DNA from: Methylobacterium segetis
GTDB lineage: Bacteria > Pseudomonadota > Alphaproteobacteria > Rhizobiales > Beijerinckiaceae
NCBI RefSeq assembly: GCF_004348265.1
Contig: NZ_SMNT01000027.1
Coordinates: 1-52,386, forward strand
Length of the DNA stretch: 52,386 nt
Direction of reading: 5' to 3'
The translations under genes and the position numbers were made by a program. The notes beneath the pieces were generated by a model. It had not been told where the DNA came from. It searched no databases and saw only the letters and a program-made list of their open reading frames with translations. This document shows, one piece after another, positions 33,564 through 42,344 of this stretch (the stretch's first letter is position 1; every line of letters begins with the position of its first letter).

Positions 33564-34402
33564 GGGCTCGTCCCGCACGCGTCGGCGATCCGCCGCCGCA
33601 CGGCGTCGCGAAGGCCGGCGAAGGCGGTGCACGCGGCGCTGGCGAAGGCCCGCTCGCCGATCGCCGCGACGGGCGCCACGAGCCGGAGCGAGTTCGTGAG
33701 GAACACGGAATCGGCGCCCATGAGCTCCGGCAGGGTCAGCGAGCGCTCCTCCGGCACGAGGCCGAGGCCGGGGGCGAGCTGCTGGAGCTCGCTCCGGACG
33801 ATCCCGGCCAGCACCCCGTCGGCGAGCGGCGGCGTCACCAGCCGGTCTCCGAACAGGGCGAAGAGGTTGCCGGTGCCGGCGCAAGCGACGCGCCCGCGCG
33901 TGTTGCAGAACAGGGCCTCGTCGAAACCGTGGGCGGCCGCCTCCCCGGCCGCCAGCACCGCGTCGAGATAGCCGAGGGTCTTGAGCCTCGAGGCCGGCGA
34001 GGTCTCGTTGCGGGCGATTTCCGTCGGGCGGAGCCTCAAGGGCGCGAAGAACAGGCCCGGTCCCAGCGCGGCCGCGCTGGCGAACAGGGTCGGGCGGGGC
34101 TCGGCCGGCGGCTTCAGGCCCCGCGGGCCGGAGCCCCGCGTCGCCGTGGTGCGGATCGCGAGGGCGCCCTCCCCCGCGGCGGCGGCAAGGGCCGTCATCG
34201 CCTGCCCGATCCGCTCCGGGTCGAGGCCGAAGCCGAGGGCCGCGGCGGAGGCCGCGAGCCGTGACCGGTGGGCCTCGGCGAAGACGACGCGCCCGTTCAG
34301 GGCGAGCGCGGTGTCGAACACCCCGTCGCCGAGCGTCAGCCCGCGGTCGGCGAGGTCGAAGGGCGTGGGCCCCTCGGTGAGCCGCCCGTCAAGCCACAGC
34401 AT
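33560..34402 (-). CDS. pabC: Aminodeoxychorismate lyase, class IV aminotransferase fold
   Basis: A 280-residue PLP enzyme. PabC releases p-aminobenzoate and pyruvate from aminodeoxychorismate for folate synthesis. The PLP lysine is Lys141 in SRLKTLGYLDAVLA; other family marks are FDLADRGLTLGDGVFDT and DEALFCNTRGRVACAGTGNLF. Class IV also includes branched-chain and D-amino acid aminotransferases, but the pabB-pabA context settles this one. ATG 34402 overlaps the end of pabA by 14 bp. Confidence 0.88.
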   Translation of the reverse strand: MLWLDGRLTEGPTPFDLADRGLTLGDGVFDTALALNGRVVFAEAHRSRLAASAAALGFGLDPERIGQAMTALAAAAGEGALAIRTTATRGSGPRGLKPPAEPRPTLFASAAALGPGLFFAPLRLRPTEIARNETSPASRLKTLGYLDAVLAAGEAAAHGFDEALFCNTRGRVACAGTGNLFALFGDRLVTPPLADGVLAGIVRSELQQLAPGLGLVPEERSLTLPELMGADSVFLTNSLRLVAPVAAIGERAFASAACTAFAGLRDAVRRRIADACGTSP

Positions 34403-35030
34403 CGCCGGGTGCCCGCACCGCCGGATGGTCGCCGCCGGCCTTCTTCCCCGCCCGCCAGTCGCGGGCGAGGCCGAGGAAGTTGTCGAACAGGGCGTGGCCG
34501 TTCTCGGTCAGCACCGATTCCGGGTGGAACTGGATGCCCCAGGTCGGATGGGTCCGGTGCGAGAGCGCCATCACCTCGCCCTCGGCCGAGACCGCATCGA
34601 CGCTGAGATGACGCTCCATGCCGGGCTGAGGCGTCACGATCAGGGAGTGGTAGCGGCCCACCTGCATCGGCGCGGGCAGGCCCGTGAACAGCGCCCGGCC
34701 CGCGTGCGAGACGGGGGTCGCCTGCCCGTGGAGGGGGCGCAGGGCCCGCTCGACCCTGCCGCCGAAGGCCGCGCCGATCGCCTGATGGCCGAGGCAGACC
34801 CCGAGGATCGGCACCTCGCCCGAGAGTTCGCGGATCGCCGGCAGCGAGATCCCGGCCTCGGCCGGCGTGCAGGGGCCGGGCGAGACCACGACGGCCTCCG
34901 GCTCCAGCGCCCGGATGCCCGCCACGTCGAGGGCGTCGTTGCGCGCGACCCGGACCGTGGCGCCGAGCTCTTCGAGGTAGCGGACCACGTTGAAGACGAA
35001 GGAATCGTAATTGTCGATGACGAGGATCAT
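34389..35030 (-). CDS. pabA: Aminodeoxychorismate synthase, glutamine amidotransferase subunit
   Basis: A 213-residue class-I amidotransferase that supplies ammonia to PabB. The triad is visible: Cys79 in GVCLGHQAIG, and His/Glu in WGIQFHPES. It starts MILVIDNYDSFVFNVV. PabA and TrpG are alike; neighbours decide for PabA, though one subunit may serve both anthranilate and aminodeoxychorismate synthases. ATG 35030 overlaps the pabB stop by four bases (ATGA). Confidence 0.92.
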   Translation of the reverse strand: MILVIDNYDSFVFNVVRYLEELGATVRVARNDALDVAGIRALEPEAVVVSPGPCTPAEAGISLPAIRELSGEVPILGVCLGHQAIGAAFGGRVERALRPLHGQATPVSHAGRALFTGLPAPMQVGRYHSLIVTPQPGMERHLSVDAVSAEGEVMALSHRTHPTWGIQFHPESVLTENGHALFDNFLGLARDWRAGKKAGGDHPAVRAPGDAVA

Positions 35031-36409
35031 GAGGTCGGCTCGAAGGCCTCGAACACGCGGGCGGCCTTGGTCAGGGTCTCCTCGTATTCGGGGCCGGGCT
35101 CGGACAGGAGGGTGACGCCACCGCCCGCCTGCAGCACGGCGGTCTGCGCGTCCATGAACACGGTGCGAATCGCGATCGAGGTGTCGAGCGAGCCGTCGAA
35201 GCCGACCCGGCCGATCGCCCCGCAATAGATCTCGCGGGCATCCCCCTCGATCTCGGTGATGATGTCCATGGCCCTGAGCTTCGGCGCGCCGGTGATGGAG
35301 CCGCCGGGGAAGGTCGCGGCAACGAGGTCGAGGGCGTCCAGCCCCTCCCGCAGGGTGCCCGTCACCACCGACACGAGATGGTGGACCGAGGCGTAGGATT
35401 CCAGGCCGCAGAGCGTCGGCACCCGGACGCTGTGGGGCTCGCAGATCCGCGAGAGATCGTTCCTCAGGAGGTCGACGATCATGATGTTCTCTGCCCGCTC
35501 CTTGGGGTTGGCCTGGAGCGCCTCGCCGAGCCGGCGATCCATCTCCGGGTCGGCCACGCGCCGGACGGTGCCCTTGATCGGGCGGGTCTCGACGTGGCGT
35601 CCCTCGAGCTTCAGGAAGCGCTCCGGCGAGCTCGACGCCACCGTCAGCCCCTCGAAGGCGAGGTAGGCGCCGAAGGTCGCCGGGTTCGTCTCGCGCAGGC
35701 GCAGATAGAGGGCGAAGGGGTCGAAGCCCGGCGGCAGCCCGGCCGAGAAGCGCTGGGCGATGTTCGCTTGGTAGATGTCGCCCGCACGGATGTAGTCGCG
35801 CACGGTTTCGACAGCGCACTCATACTCTTGCCGGGAAAAGTTCGAGTGCCACGCGAGGCGCGTCCGGGGCCCCGCCGGCCGCTCCGGCGGCGCGCTCGCG
35901 AGCGCTGCCGCGAAGGCGTCGAGGCGCGCGCGGGCCCGCGCCTCGCGCCGGGCGGGATCCCTCTCCGGAAAGCCCGTGGCGACGAGGCGGCAGGTGCTGG
36001 ATTCGTGGTCGATCGTCAGCACCGTGTCGTAGAGGTTGAGCGCGATGTCGTCGGTGAGCCCGGCCCGGCGGGCCGGCCGCTCGACCCGCTCCAGCGCCTG
36101 GCCGAGATCGTAGGCGAAATAGCCGATGGCGCCGCCGGGGAAGGGGCTCCCTCCCGCCTGGGCGGAGGGGCGGTAGGGGGCGAGACAGGCCCGCAGGGCC
36201 GCGATCGGGCCGCCCGGGACCGCCCGCCCGTCGAGGCGCGCGACGCCGTCCCGGTAGCGGAAGCGCGCGAAGGGCGAGGCCGCCACGGTCGAGCTCCGCC
36301 CCAGCGTGTCGTGGTGCATCGCGCTGTCGAGGAAGGCGAGGTCGCCCAGCGGCGCGAGGCGCTCGGCCGCCGCGACGGGATCGATGAACGGGATCTCGAC
36401 GGTCCACAT
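35027..36409 (-). CDS. pabB: Aminodeoxychorismate synthase, chorismate-binding subunit
   Basis: A 460-residue PabB that uses chorismate and ammonia from PabA. The signature RPIKGTVRR carries Lys, as in PabB; anthranilate synthase TrpE has PIAGT, so this supports PabB over TrpE. Other marks: IRAGDIYQANIAQRFS, SSSPERFLKLEG, VDLLRNDL, and the C-terminal FPGGSITGAPKLRAMDIITEIEG. ATG 36409 is chosen because the longer frame to 36892 has no similarity and the family start is near FIDPVAAAERL. Divergent from rimO. Confidence 0.93.
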   Translation of the reverse strand: MWTVEIPFIDPVAAAERLAPLGDLAFLDSAMHHDTLGRSSTVAASPFARFRYRDGVARLDGRAVPGGPIAALRACLAPYRPSAQAGGSPFPGGAIGYFAYDLGQALERVERPARRAGLTDDIALNLYDTVLTIDHESSTCRLVATGFPERDPARREARARARLDAFAAALASAPPERPAGPRTRLAWHSNFSRQEYECAVETVRDYIRAGDIYQANIAQRFSAGLPPGFDPFALYLRLRETNPATFGAYLAFEGLTVASSSPERFLKLEGRHVETRPIKGTVRRVADPEMDRRLGEALQANPKERAENIMIVDLLRNDLSRICEPHSVRVPTLCGLESYASVHHLVSVVTGTLREGLDALDLVAATFPGGSITGAPKLRAMDIITEIEGDAREIYCGAIGRVGFDGSLDTSIAIRTVFMDAQTAVLQAGGGVTLLSEPGPEYEETLTKAARVFEAFEPTS

Positions 36410-36773
36410 GGGTCGAATTCGGTTCGTCCGCCTGTTCCGGGGCTCTCGCGCCGCCTCGCGACACGCCTCGCACAGGCGGTGCCGCGGGGGAAGCGGGGTG
36501 CGATGACGCCCCGCGCGGGGAGGATGCGTCGCCAGCGCATCCCTCCTCGCCCCCTCCCCTTCAGGTGGTGCTTGCGGAAGCGCCGGCAAAGCCCTGATAC
36601 GAAACGGCAAAGCTTGACCTAAGCCCCGCGCCGCAGGCGGGGGCGCCCCGCCCGGGGCAGGCTCGCCCTCACGCCCGGATGCCTGTATAGGGGCTGTCCG
36701 AATCCCGTGCCCTGGCATCCGTCGCGGCCGGTCCGGCCTGAGCGCCGGGCCCGCGCGGACGCCTCTTTGCCGT
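36410..36773. other. Divergent gap between pabB and rimO
   Basis: The 364-bp gap holds the promoters of two divergent operons. A TTGACC-like word at 36615 is not followed by a good -10 at the right distance, and TATAGG occurs near 36686. I see no gene and no strong dyad in it. Confidence 0.4.
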
Positions 36774-38129
36774 ATGCCGATGACCGCTTCCTCGTCACCC
36801 AAGACCGGCGCCCCGAAGGCCAGCGCGCCTCGGATCTCCTTCGTCTCCCTCGGCTGTCCGAAGGCGCTGGTCGATTCCGAGCGCATCCTCACGCATCTGC
36901 GGGCGGAGGGCTACGAGCTGTCGCGCCGCCACGACGGGGCCGACGTCGTCATCGTCAACACCTGCGGCTTCCTCGACTCGGCCAAGGCCGAATCCCTCGA
37001 CGCGATCGGCCAGGCCATGGCCGAGAACGGGCGCGTCATCGTCACGGGCTGCATGGGCGCGCAGCCCGAGGAGATCCGCGACCGGTATCCGAACCTCCTG
37101 GCCGTCACCGGCCCCCAGGCCTACGAATCCGTGGTGGCGGCGGTCCACGAGGCGGTGCCTCCCGCCCACGACCCCTTCCTCGACCTGATCCCGCCGCAGG
37201 GGGTGAAGCTGACCCCGCGGCACTACGCGTATCTGAAGATTTCGGAGGGCTGCAACAACCGCTGCACCTTCTGCATCATCCCCTCGCTCCGGGGCGACCT
37301 CGTCAGCCGCCCGGCGGGCGACGTGCTCCGCGAGGCCGAGAAGCTCGTGAAGGCCGGCGTCAAGGAACTCCTCGTCGTCTCGCAGGACACGAGCGCCTAC
37401 GGCGTCGACATCCGCTACGCGACGAGCCCCTGGCGGGACCGGGAGGTGCGCGCGCGCTTCGCCGATCTCGCGGCCGAACTCGGCACGCTCGGGGCCTGGG
37501 TGCGGCTGCACTACGTCTATCCCTACCCGCACGTGGACGAGGTCATCCCCCTGATGGCCGAGGGGCGTGTGCTGCCCTACCTCGACATGCCGCTCCAGCA
37601 CGCGAGCCCGAGCGTGCTCAAGCGCATGCGCCGCCCCGGCAACCAGGAACTCCAACTGGAGCGCATCCGCCGCTGGCGGGAGATGTGCCCGGACCTCGCC
37701 ATCCGCTCGACCTTCATCGTGGGCTTCCCCGGGGAGACGGAGGCCGAGTTCGAGGAACTGCTCGCCTGGATCCGGGAGGCCAAGCTCGAGCGGGTCGGCT
37801 GCTTCACCTACGAGCCGGTGAAGGGGGCGGTCGCCAACGACGTGGCGGCGCCCGTGCCCCCGGAGGTGCAGGCCGAGCGCAAGCGCCGCTTCATGGAGGC
37901 GCAGCAGGGGGTGTCGCTGCGCCTGCAGAAGGCGAAGGTCGGCAAGCGGCTTCCCGTGATCATCGACGAGGCGGGCCCGAGCGTCGCCCGCGGCCGCACC
38001 AAGTACGACGCGCCGGAGATCGACGGCAGCGTCCACGTCGCCTTCCGCCGCCCGGTGCGGGCGGGCGACATCGTCACCGTGAAGATCGAGGCGGCGGACG
38101 CCTACGACCTGCACGGGAGCGTGGTCTAG
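36774..38129 (+). CDS. rimO: Ribosomal protein S12 methylthiotransferase RimO
   Basis: A 451-residue radical-SAM enzyme that methylthiolates an aspartate of ribosomal protein S12. Cluster cysteines of the radical-SAM site are Cys160, Cys164 and Cys167 in CNNRCTFC; the second, auxiliary cluster uses Cys28, Cys64 and Cys93 in SLGCPK, VNTCGF and TGCMG. A C-terminal TRAM domain (about 380-450) completes it. RimO differs from MiaB by the S-L-G-C-P-K opening and substrate residues. ATG 36774 begins MPMTASSS, an unstructured start. A perfect 10-bp hairpin follows the stop. Confidence 0.95.
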   Translation: MPMTASSSPKTGAPKASAPRISFVSLGCPKALVDSERILTHLRAEGYELSRRHDGADVVIVNTCGFLDSAKAESLDAIGQAMAENGRVIVTGCMGAQPEEIRDRYPNLLAVTGPQAYESVVAAVHEAVPPAHDPFLDLIPPQGVKLTPRHYAYLKISEGCNNRCTFCIIPSLRGDLVSRPAGDVLREAEKLVKAGVKELLVVSQDTSAYGVDIRYATSPWRDREVRARFADLAAELGTLGAWVRLHYVYPYPHVDEVIPLMAEGRVLPYLDMPLQHASPSVLKRMRRPGNQELQLERIRRWREMCPDLAIRSTFIVGFPGETEAEFEELLAWIREAKLERVGCFTYEPVKGAVANDVAAPVPPEVQAERKRRFMEAQQGVSLRLQKAKVGKRLPVIIDEAGPSVARGRTKYDAPEIDGSVHVAFRRPVRAGDIVTVKIEAADAYDLHGSVV

Positions 38130-38160
38130 GGCGGCCCGCGCCCTCGGGATGGGCCGCCCT
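38128..38160. terminator. Bidirectional hairpin after rimO
   Basis: AGGGCGGCCC (38128-38137) and GGGCCGCCCT (38151-38160) pair perfectly over 10 bp, beginning at the rimO stop. A second dyad, GCCGCGCC (38184-38191) with GGCGCGGC (38200-38207), follows. Both sit between convergent genes (rimO plus, small gene minus), so either may end transcription from both sides. No T-runs are present. Confidence 0.6.
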
Positions 38161-38211
38161 CCCGAACGCGGGCGTAGTGACCGGCCGCGCCGTCAGGCCG
38201 GCGCGGCGGCC

Positions 38212-38418
38212 TCACGCATTCTTGCGCGGGCGGTGGTTCGGGTCGACGCCGCCCTCCGGCGTCGTCTCGTTCTCGACGTCGCCCTCGAAGGTCGAATCCG
38301 CCTCCAGGTCCTCCGGGTCGCCGCCGGACATCGTCATGCCCTTCGAGGTGCCGATGCCCGGATTGCCCTTGAGGTCGGCATCGGTCGGATGGTCCGTCTT
38401 CGGATGCTTCGTCGTCAT
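38212..38418 (-). CDS. Small acidic hydrophilic protein
   Basis: A 68-residue protein, MTTKHPKTDHPTDADLKGNPGIGTSKG..., rich in Asp, Gly, Thr and Pro and predicted to be disordered. The start ATG 38418 has AAGGAA upstream. Very short Asp/Gly/Pro proteins of this kind are common in Methylobacterium-like genomes; the function is unknown. Codon use fits the genome. Confidence 0.65.
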   Translation of the reverse strand: MTTKHPKTDHPTDADLKGNPGIGTSKGMTMSGGDPEDLEADSTFEGDVENETTPEGGVDPNHRPRKNA

Positions 38419-38500
38419 GGGAATTCCTTGCGTGGGCCTGCCGGACCAACGCCGGCCGCGGGCGACCGGTCCCCGGAAGGATGCGGCGCATCGCCTCCCT

Positions 38501-38546
38501 GGATCCTGCGATCCCGGGATCAGGGCGGACCGGGATCGCAGGATCC
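38501..38546. repeat. GATC-rich repeat, copy B; perfect 17-bp inverted repeat at the pncA end
   Basis: GGATCCTGCGATCCCGG (38501-38517) and CCGGGATCGCAGGATCC (38530-38546) pair perfectly around a 12-bp loop. The right arm is coding: it gives the last nicotinamidase residues (GSCDPG). It belongs to the same family as copies at 33061, 39201 and 48435. Confidence 0.75.
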
Positions 38547-39170
38547 GGTGAGGGCGCGGCTCGCGATGCGGGAGACGCCCGCCGCCGCCATGGTGGCCAG
38601 GGCGCGGTCGACCGAGCCGTCACGGTCGAGGCCCGCGACCGCGTCCTCGACGAGAACCACCGCGAACCCGTCGGCCCGGGCGTCGAGGGCGCTCCAGAGC
38701 ACGCAGAAATCGGTGGCGAGGCCGCACAGGAACAGGCGCTCGATTCCCCGCTCCCGCAGGTAGCCGGCGAGCCCCGTGCGGGTGGTGCGGTCGGCCTCGA
38801 GGAAGGCGGAGTAGCTGTCGACCTCCGGGGCGTGGCCCTTGCGGATGAGGAGGCCGGCGCGGCGGGCGTCGAGGTCGGGGGCGAGGTCGGCGCCCGGCGT
38901 ACCCTGCACGCAATGGTCCGGCCACAGCACCTGGGGCCCGTAGGGCATCTCGACCGTGTCGTAGGGGGCCTTGCCCGGGTGGCGGGTCGCGAAGGAGGCG
39001 TGGTCGCGCGTGTGCCAGTCCTGCGTGACGACGACGTGGGGGAAGATCGCGATCATCCGGTTGATCGGTGCGATCACGTTTCGACCCCCCGGGACGTTGA
39101 GCGCGCCACCGGGCAGGAAGTCGTTCTGGACGTCGATGACGAGGAGCGCGTCGCTCTGCGCGAGGAGCAC
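38520..39170 (-). CDS. pncA: Nicotinamidase (isochorismatase-fold)
   Basis: A 216-residue enzyme that hydrolyses nicotinamide to nicotinate for NAD salvage. Catalytic residues fit PncA: Asp13 (VIDVQNDF), Lys111 (LIRKGH) and Cys156 (LATDFCV); metal ligands are Asp51, His53 and His57 in TQDWHTRDH. Start GTG 39170 lies behind GGGAGG; an ATG at 39218 is less likely since the repeat occupies it. The last nine residues (GSCDPGPP-like tail) are encoded by an intergenic-type GATC repeat, so the C-terminus may have been extended recently. Confidence 0.9.
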   Translation of the reverse strand: MLLAQSDALLVIDVQNDFLPGGALNVPGGRNVIAPINRMIAIFPHVVVTQDWHTRDHASFATRHPGKAPYDTVEMPYGPQVLWPDHCVQGTPGADLAPDLDARRAGLLIRKGHAPEVDSYSAFLEADRTTRTGLAGYLRERGIERLFLCGLATDFCVLWSALDARADGFAVVLVEDAVAGLDRDGSVDRALATMAAAGVSRIASRALTGSCDPGPP

Positions 39171-39200
39171 GGAAAGCCTCCCTGACCGGTGGTTCGGGCC

Positions 39201-39286
39201 CGGGATCACGGGATACACGGATCCGGTGATCCCATCCTCCCCGGATCCGGTGATCCTGTCCTCCCCGGATCTGGGGATCCCGCGAT
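39201..39286. repeat. GATC-rich repeat, copy C, with 24-bp tandem units
   Basis: A 24-bp unit beginning GGATCCGGTGATCC occurs at 39219-39242 and 39243-39266, and a partial third follows at 39267. The stretch lies between the LysR stop and the pncA start, both on the minus strand. With copy B it flanks the nicotinamidase gene on both sides. Other copies are at 33061 and 48435. Confidence 0.75.
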
Positions 39287-39287
39287 C

Positions 39288-40145
39288 TCAGGCCGCCTCC
39301 CGCTCCCGCGGCGCCCCGGCCGCGCGGAAGGCCGCCGCGAGGATGTCGCGGGTCCGGCCGTCCTGGCGGGTCAGCAGCACGACCCGGGTCCCGGCCAGGG
39401 GCGGCAGCCCCGCCTCCCGCGCGACGCAGCCCGCGGGCAGGTGGCGCACGCCGAACGGCGCGAGGCCGAGCCCCGCCCGCACCGCCGCCTGCAGGGCGGT
39501 CACCGAGCCGCCGGAAAAGGCGTGGCGCCAGGGCAGGCCCGCCGCCTCGAGGGCCTGGATGGCCGCCGCCTTGACGCCGCAGGGGCCGCTGAGGCTGACG
39601 AGCGGCACCGGCTCGCCCGGGCTCCAGTCGAGGCCGGGCGCCGCGGCCCAGACCAGCGCGTCCGTGAAGAGCGGCGTGCCCTCGCGCCGCTCCCCCTCCT
39701 CGCGGATGACGGCCACCTCCGCCTCGCCCCGGTCGTAGGCCTCGCGCATCGCCGACGAGAGGCCGACCGTCACGTCGGGCACGAGTCGGGGCAGGGCCGC
39801 CCGCAGCGAGGCGAGCGCCGCCGCGAGATGGCCGCCCACCGCGTGGTCGCTCACCGCGAGCCGCAGGCTCGCCCGCCCCGCCCCGTCCGCGAGCTCCGCC
39901 CAGGCGCGGTCATGCGCGGCGAGGATGGCGCGGGCATGGGGCAGGAGGCGCGCGCCCTCCGGCGTCAGGCCCACCGCCCGCGGAGTGCGGGCGAGGAGGC
40001 GCCGCCCGACCCCCGCCTCCAGCCGCGCGATGCGCAGCGAGATCGCCGATTGCGTCGCGCCGAGGCAGGTGCCGGCGGCGGTGAAGCTCTTCAGGTCGGC
40101 CGCCACGAGGAAGGCGCGGAGCTGGTCGAGGTCGAGGGTGCGCAT
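39288..40145 (-). CDS. LysR-family transcription regulator
   Basis: A 285-residue LysR regulator. The N-terminal helix-turn-helix reads LDLDQLRAFLVAADLKSFTAAGTCLGATQSAISLRIARLEA (residues 3-45). The effector domain follows with the usual two-lobe pattern (SLRLAVSDHAVG, GEAEVAVIREEG, VKAAAIQALEAAGLPWRHAFSGGS). ATG 40145 is the family start; ATG 40154 is in frame just upstream. It is divergent from the tautomerase gene with a 118-bp gap, the usual LysR arrangement, so that gene is the first target to test. Confidence 0.9.
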   Translation of the reverse strand: MRTLDLDQLRAFLVAADLKSFTAAGTCLGATQSAISLRIARLEAGVGRRLLARTPRAVGLTPEGARLLPHARAILAAHDRAWAELADGAGRASLRLAVSDHAVGGHLAAALASLRAALPRLVPDVTVGLSSAMREAYDRGEAEVAVIREEGERREGTPLFTDALVWAAAPGLDWSPGEPVPLVSLSGPCGVKAAAIQALEAAGLPWRHAFSGGSVTALQAAVRAGLGLAPFGVRHLPAGCVAREAGLPPLAGTRVVLLTRQDGRTRDILAAAFRAAGAPREREAA

Positions 40146-40263
40146 GCCAAACATTTCAAACACAAATCTCTGAAAGCGCAACAACGCGTTTCTCAAATCG
40201 CCGCGCCGGGCGCAGGGTCGGGACCGTCACCGAGACGATCACAGAGACAAGGAAGCCGGTCCC

Positions 40264-40689
40264 ATGCCCATCATCACCGTCAAGGTCGCCCCCCGCAGCC
40301 CCGTGCCCGACCTGGAGCGGGCGGTCGCCACCCTGGCCGCGCGGGCCTCCACCGAGTGCCTGCGCAAGCGCGCCGACCTCACGGCCGTCGTCGTCGAGCG
40401 GATCGATCCCGCGGCCTGGTTCGCCGGGGGGCCGAGCCTCGCCGATCAGGGTCGGTCGAGCTACTGGCTGGAGATCCGGGTCGTCGACGGCACCAACACC
40501 AAGGAGGAGAAGGAGGCCTTCCTCGCCGCGATCCACGACGGGATGGGCCGGCTCCTCGGCGACCTGCACCCGGAGAGCTACGTCCACGTGGCGGAGGTGA
40601 GCGCCGACGCCTACGGCTTCGGCGGCCTGACCCAGGAGCGCCGCTTCATCGCGGGCCGGCTCGGTGTCCCGCCCGACGCGGCCGCCTGA
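40264..40689 (+). CDS. Tautomerase-superfamily protein (4-oxalocrotonate type)
   Basis: A 141-residue tautomerase-fold protein starting MPIITVKV, so the catalytic Pro becomes residue 1 after Met removal. It is about twice the length of 4-oxalocrotonate tautomerase, suggesting a fused or longer family such as cis-CaaD/MSAD-like. Substrate unknown. The paired LysR gene is divergent, and nothing else here belongs to an aromatic-degradation pathway. RBS GAGACAAGGAAG is present. Confidence 0.82.
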   Translation: MPIITVKVAPRSPVPDLERAVATLAARASTECLRKRADLTAVVVERIDPAAWFAGGPSLADQGRSSYWLEIRVVDGTNTKEEKEAFLAAIHDGMGRLLGDLHPESYVHVAEVSADAYGFGGLTQERRFIAGRLGVPPDAAA

Positions 40690-40751
40690 GGGGCGGCGGC
40701 GATGCCGACCGCGCGGCCGATGGGCTCCCCCCCGCTCCCTCGGGCGCGGAT

Positions 40752-40848
40752 CCCCTCTCCCGTTCGGGAGGGGGACAGGGCGAGGGGTTCAGGTCCGTCC
40801 GGAGAGGCCGCGCCCCTCACCCCGACCCTCTCCCGAACGGGAGAGGGG
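40752..40848. repeat. CTCTCCCG-type intergenic repeat (REP/BIME-like)
   Basis: A left arm (40752-40787, starting CCCCTCTCCCGTTCGGGAG) and right arm (40813-40848, ending CTCTCCCGAACGGGAGAGGGG) form a large imperfect inverted repeat of about 36 bp per arm, each arm holding its own small CTCTCCCG/CGGGAGAG palindrome. It lies between the tautomerase and the quinone oxidoreductase ends. A related copy lies at 47978-48084. Such elements are typical bacterial intergenic repeats. Confidence 0.8.
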
Positions 40849-40886
40849 GCGCGGCGCACCCGGCCCATCGGCGCCCGCGTCCCGCG

Positions 40887-41858
40887 TCACGGCTCCATCA
40901 CGGTCGAGCCGGTCGTCTCGCGGCCGGCGAGGTCGCGGTGGACCTGCTGGGCCTCGGCCAGCTTGTAGCGGGCGTTGACGGGGATCCTCACCGCCCCGCT
41001 CCGGACGGCGCCGAACAGGTTCTCGGCCATCGCGTCGAGGACCGGGCGCTGGCTGGAGAAGGTGAAGAGCGTCGGGCGGATCGCGTAGAGCGAGCCCTTC
41101 TGGGCGAGGAGGCCGATGTCGAAGGCGTCGATGGCGCCCGAGGCCGAGCCGAAGCTGACGAAGGTGCCGAGCGGGGACAGGCAGTCGAGGGAGGCGGGGA
41201 AAGTCGCCTTGCCGACGCCGTCGTAGACGACCGGCACGCCCTTGCCGCCGGTGATCTCCCGCACGCGCGCCGCGAAATCCTCCTCGCGGTAGAGGATGAC
41301 GTGGTCGCAGCCATGGGCCTTGGCGAGCTCCGCCTTCTCCGGCGTGCCCGCCGTGCCGATCACGGTGGCGCCGAGGTGCTTGGCCCATTGGCAGGCGATG
41401 AGGCCGACGCCCCCGGCCGCGGCGTGGAACAGGATCGTGTCGCCCGGCTTCACCCGGTAGACCCGGTGCAGCAGGTACTCGGCGGTCAGCCCCTTCAGCA
41501 TCATCGCCGCGGCGGTCGCGTCGTCGATTCCCTCGGGCACGTGCACGGCCGCCGCCGCGGCGATCACGGGCTCCTCGGCGTAGGTGCCCTCGGCCGAGCC
41601 GTAGGCGACGCGGTCGCCCACCCGGAAGCCGGTCACGCCCGCGCCCACCGCCGTCACCCTGCCCGCGCCCTCCTTGCCCGGGGTGAAGGGCAGCTGCGCC
41701 GCCTTGTAGGCGCCGGTGCGGAAGTAGATGTCGATGAAGTTCACGCCGATCGCGCCCTGGCGCACCCGGATCTGGCCCGGCCCGGGCTCGGGCAGCGGCA
41801 CGTCCTCGTACGCCATCACCTCGGGGCCGCCGTATGCGTGAACCCGGATCGCCTTCAT
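40887..41858 (-). CDS. qorA: NAD(P)H:quinone oxidoreductase (QOR, zeta-crystallin type)
   Basis: A 323-residue zinc-free medium-chain reductase that reduces quinones with NADPH. Start MKAIRVHAYGGPEVM; nucleotide-binding AAAGGVGLIACQWAKHLGATVIGTAG; no catalytic Zn ligands; GVNFIDIYFRTG is the QOR-type segment. ATG 41858 has GGAG upstream. Alone on the minus strand; a 486-bp gap precedes it. Confidence 0.92.
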   Translation of the reverse strand: MKAIRVHAYGGPEVMAYEDVPLPEPGPGQIRVRQGAIGVNFIDIYFRTGAYKAAQLPFTPGKEGAGRVTAVGAGVTGFRVGDRVAYGSAEGTYAEEPVIAAAAAVHVPEGIDDATAAAMMLKGLTAEYLLHRVYRVKPGDTILFHAAAGGVGLIACQWAKHLGATVIGTAGTPEKAELAKAHGCDHVILYREEDFAARVREITGGKGVPVVYDGVGKATFPASLDCLSPLGTFVSFGSASGAIDAFDIGLLAQKGSLYAIRPTLFTFSSQRPVLDAMAENLFGAVRSGAVRIPVNARYKLAEAQQVHRDLAGRETTGSTVMEP

Positions 41859-42344
41859 CGTGAGCTCCTGACCATGGGGGCCTGTCCGTTCCGAGATAGG
41901 GCGGAGCGGGCCAGGGCAAGGACGCATCCCTGCCCCGCCGCGCGGACCCGAGGCAAGCGCCCCGCATACCCGAAACCTGTGCAGAGCCCCGCGGGCAATT
42001 GTGTATTTTTAGACAGTTTCCGGTCAGGATGCCCCGGACCGGGTCGCCTTGTTCCGGTCGTCTGCGCCCGCCGGCCTCGAAACCCCTCAGATGGCCGGCG
42101 GGCGCAGATCGGCGACTGCGCGGCAAGGCGCGATTCTCCGGCGCTACTCTCCGGCGCGATCCCCCAGGGCGGTCGCTCGGTGCGGCCCCTCGGTGCGATC
42201 CCTCGGTGCGATCTCCTGCGCATCCGATGGGCCGCGGGCAGGCTCCGCGACCCCGGAACGATGTGACAGGCGGGCGCCCGGCCCCTAGATCTCCGCGGGA
42301 CCCGATCCCGAAGCCGGCGCTCCGCCGCGTGAGGATGCCCCGCC
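41859..42344. other. Gap between qorA and the UbiH-like gene, with 13-bp tandem repeats
   Basis: The 486-bp divergent gap has no credible gene. Three 13-bp units (CTCGGTGCGATCC type) lie at 42176-42188, 42189-42201 and 42202-42214. The stretch near 41995-42025 is A/T-rich (GTGTATTTTTAGACAG) and probably holds promoter elements of one or both genes. Confidence 0.55.

Noticed and set aside
34389..35819. A longer minus-strand frame that would extend pabA upstream.
   Set aside because: The upstream part is a shadow frame of pabB; PabA begins at the family start at 35030.
42049..42288. Possible small plus-strand protein in the qorA/UbiH gap.
   Set aside because: Composition is Arg/Ser/Pro/Gly low complexity, there is no ribosome-binding site, and the frame runs over 13-bp tandem repeats.
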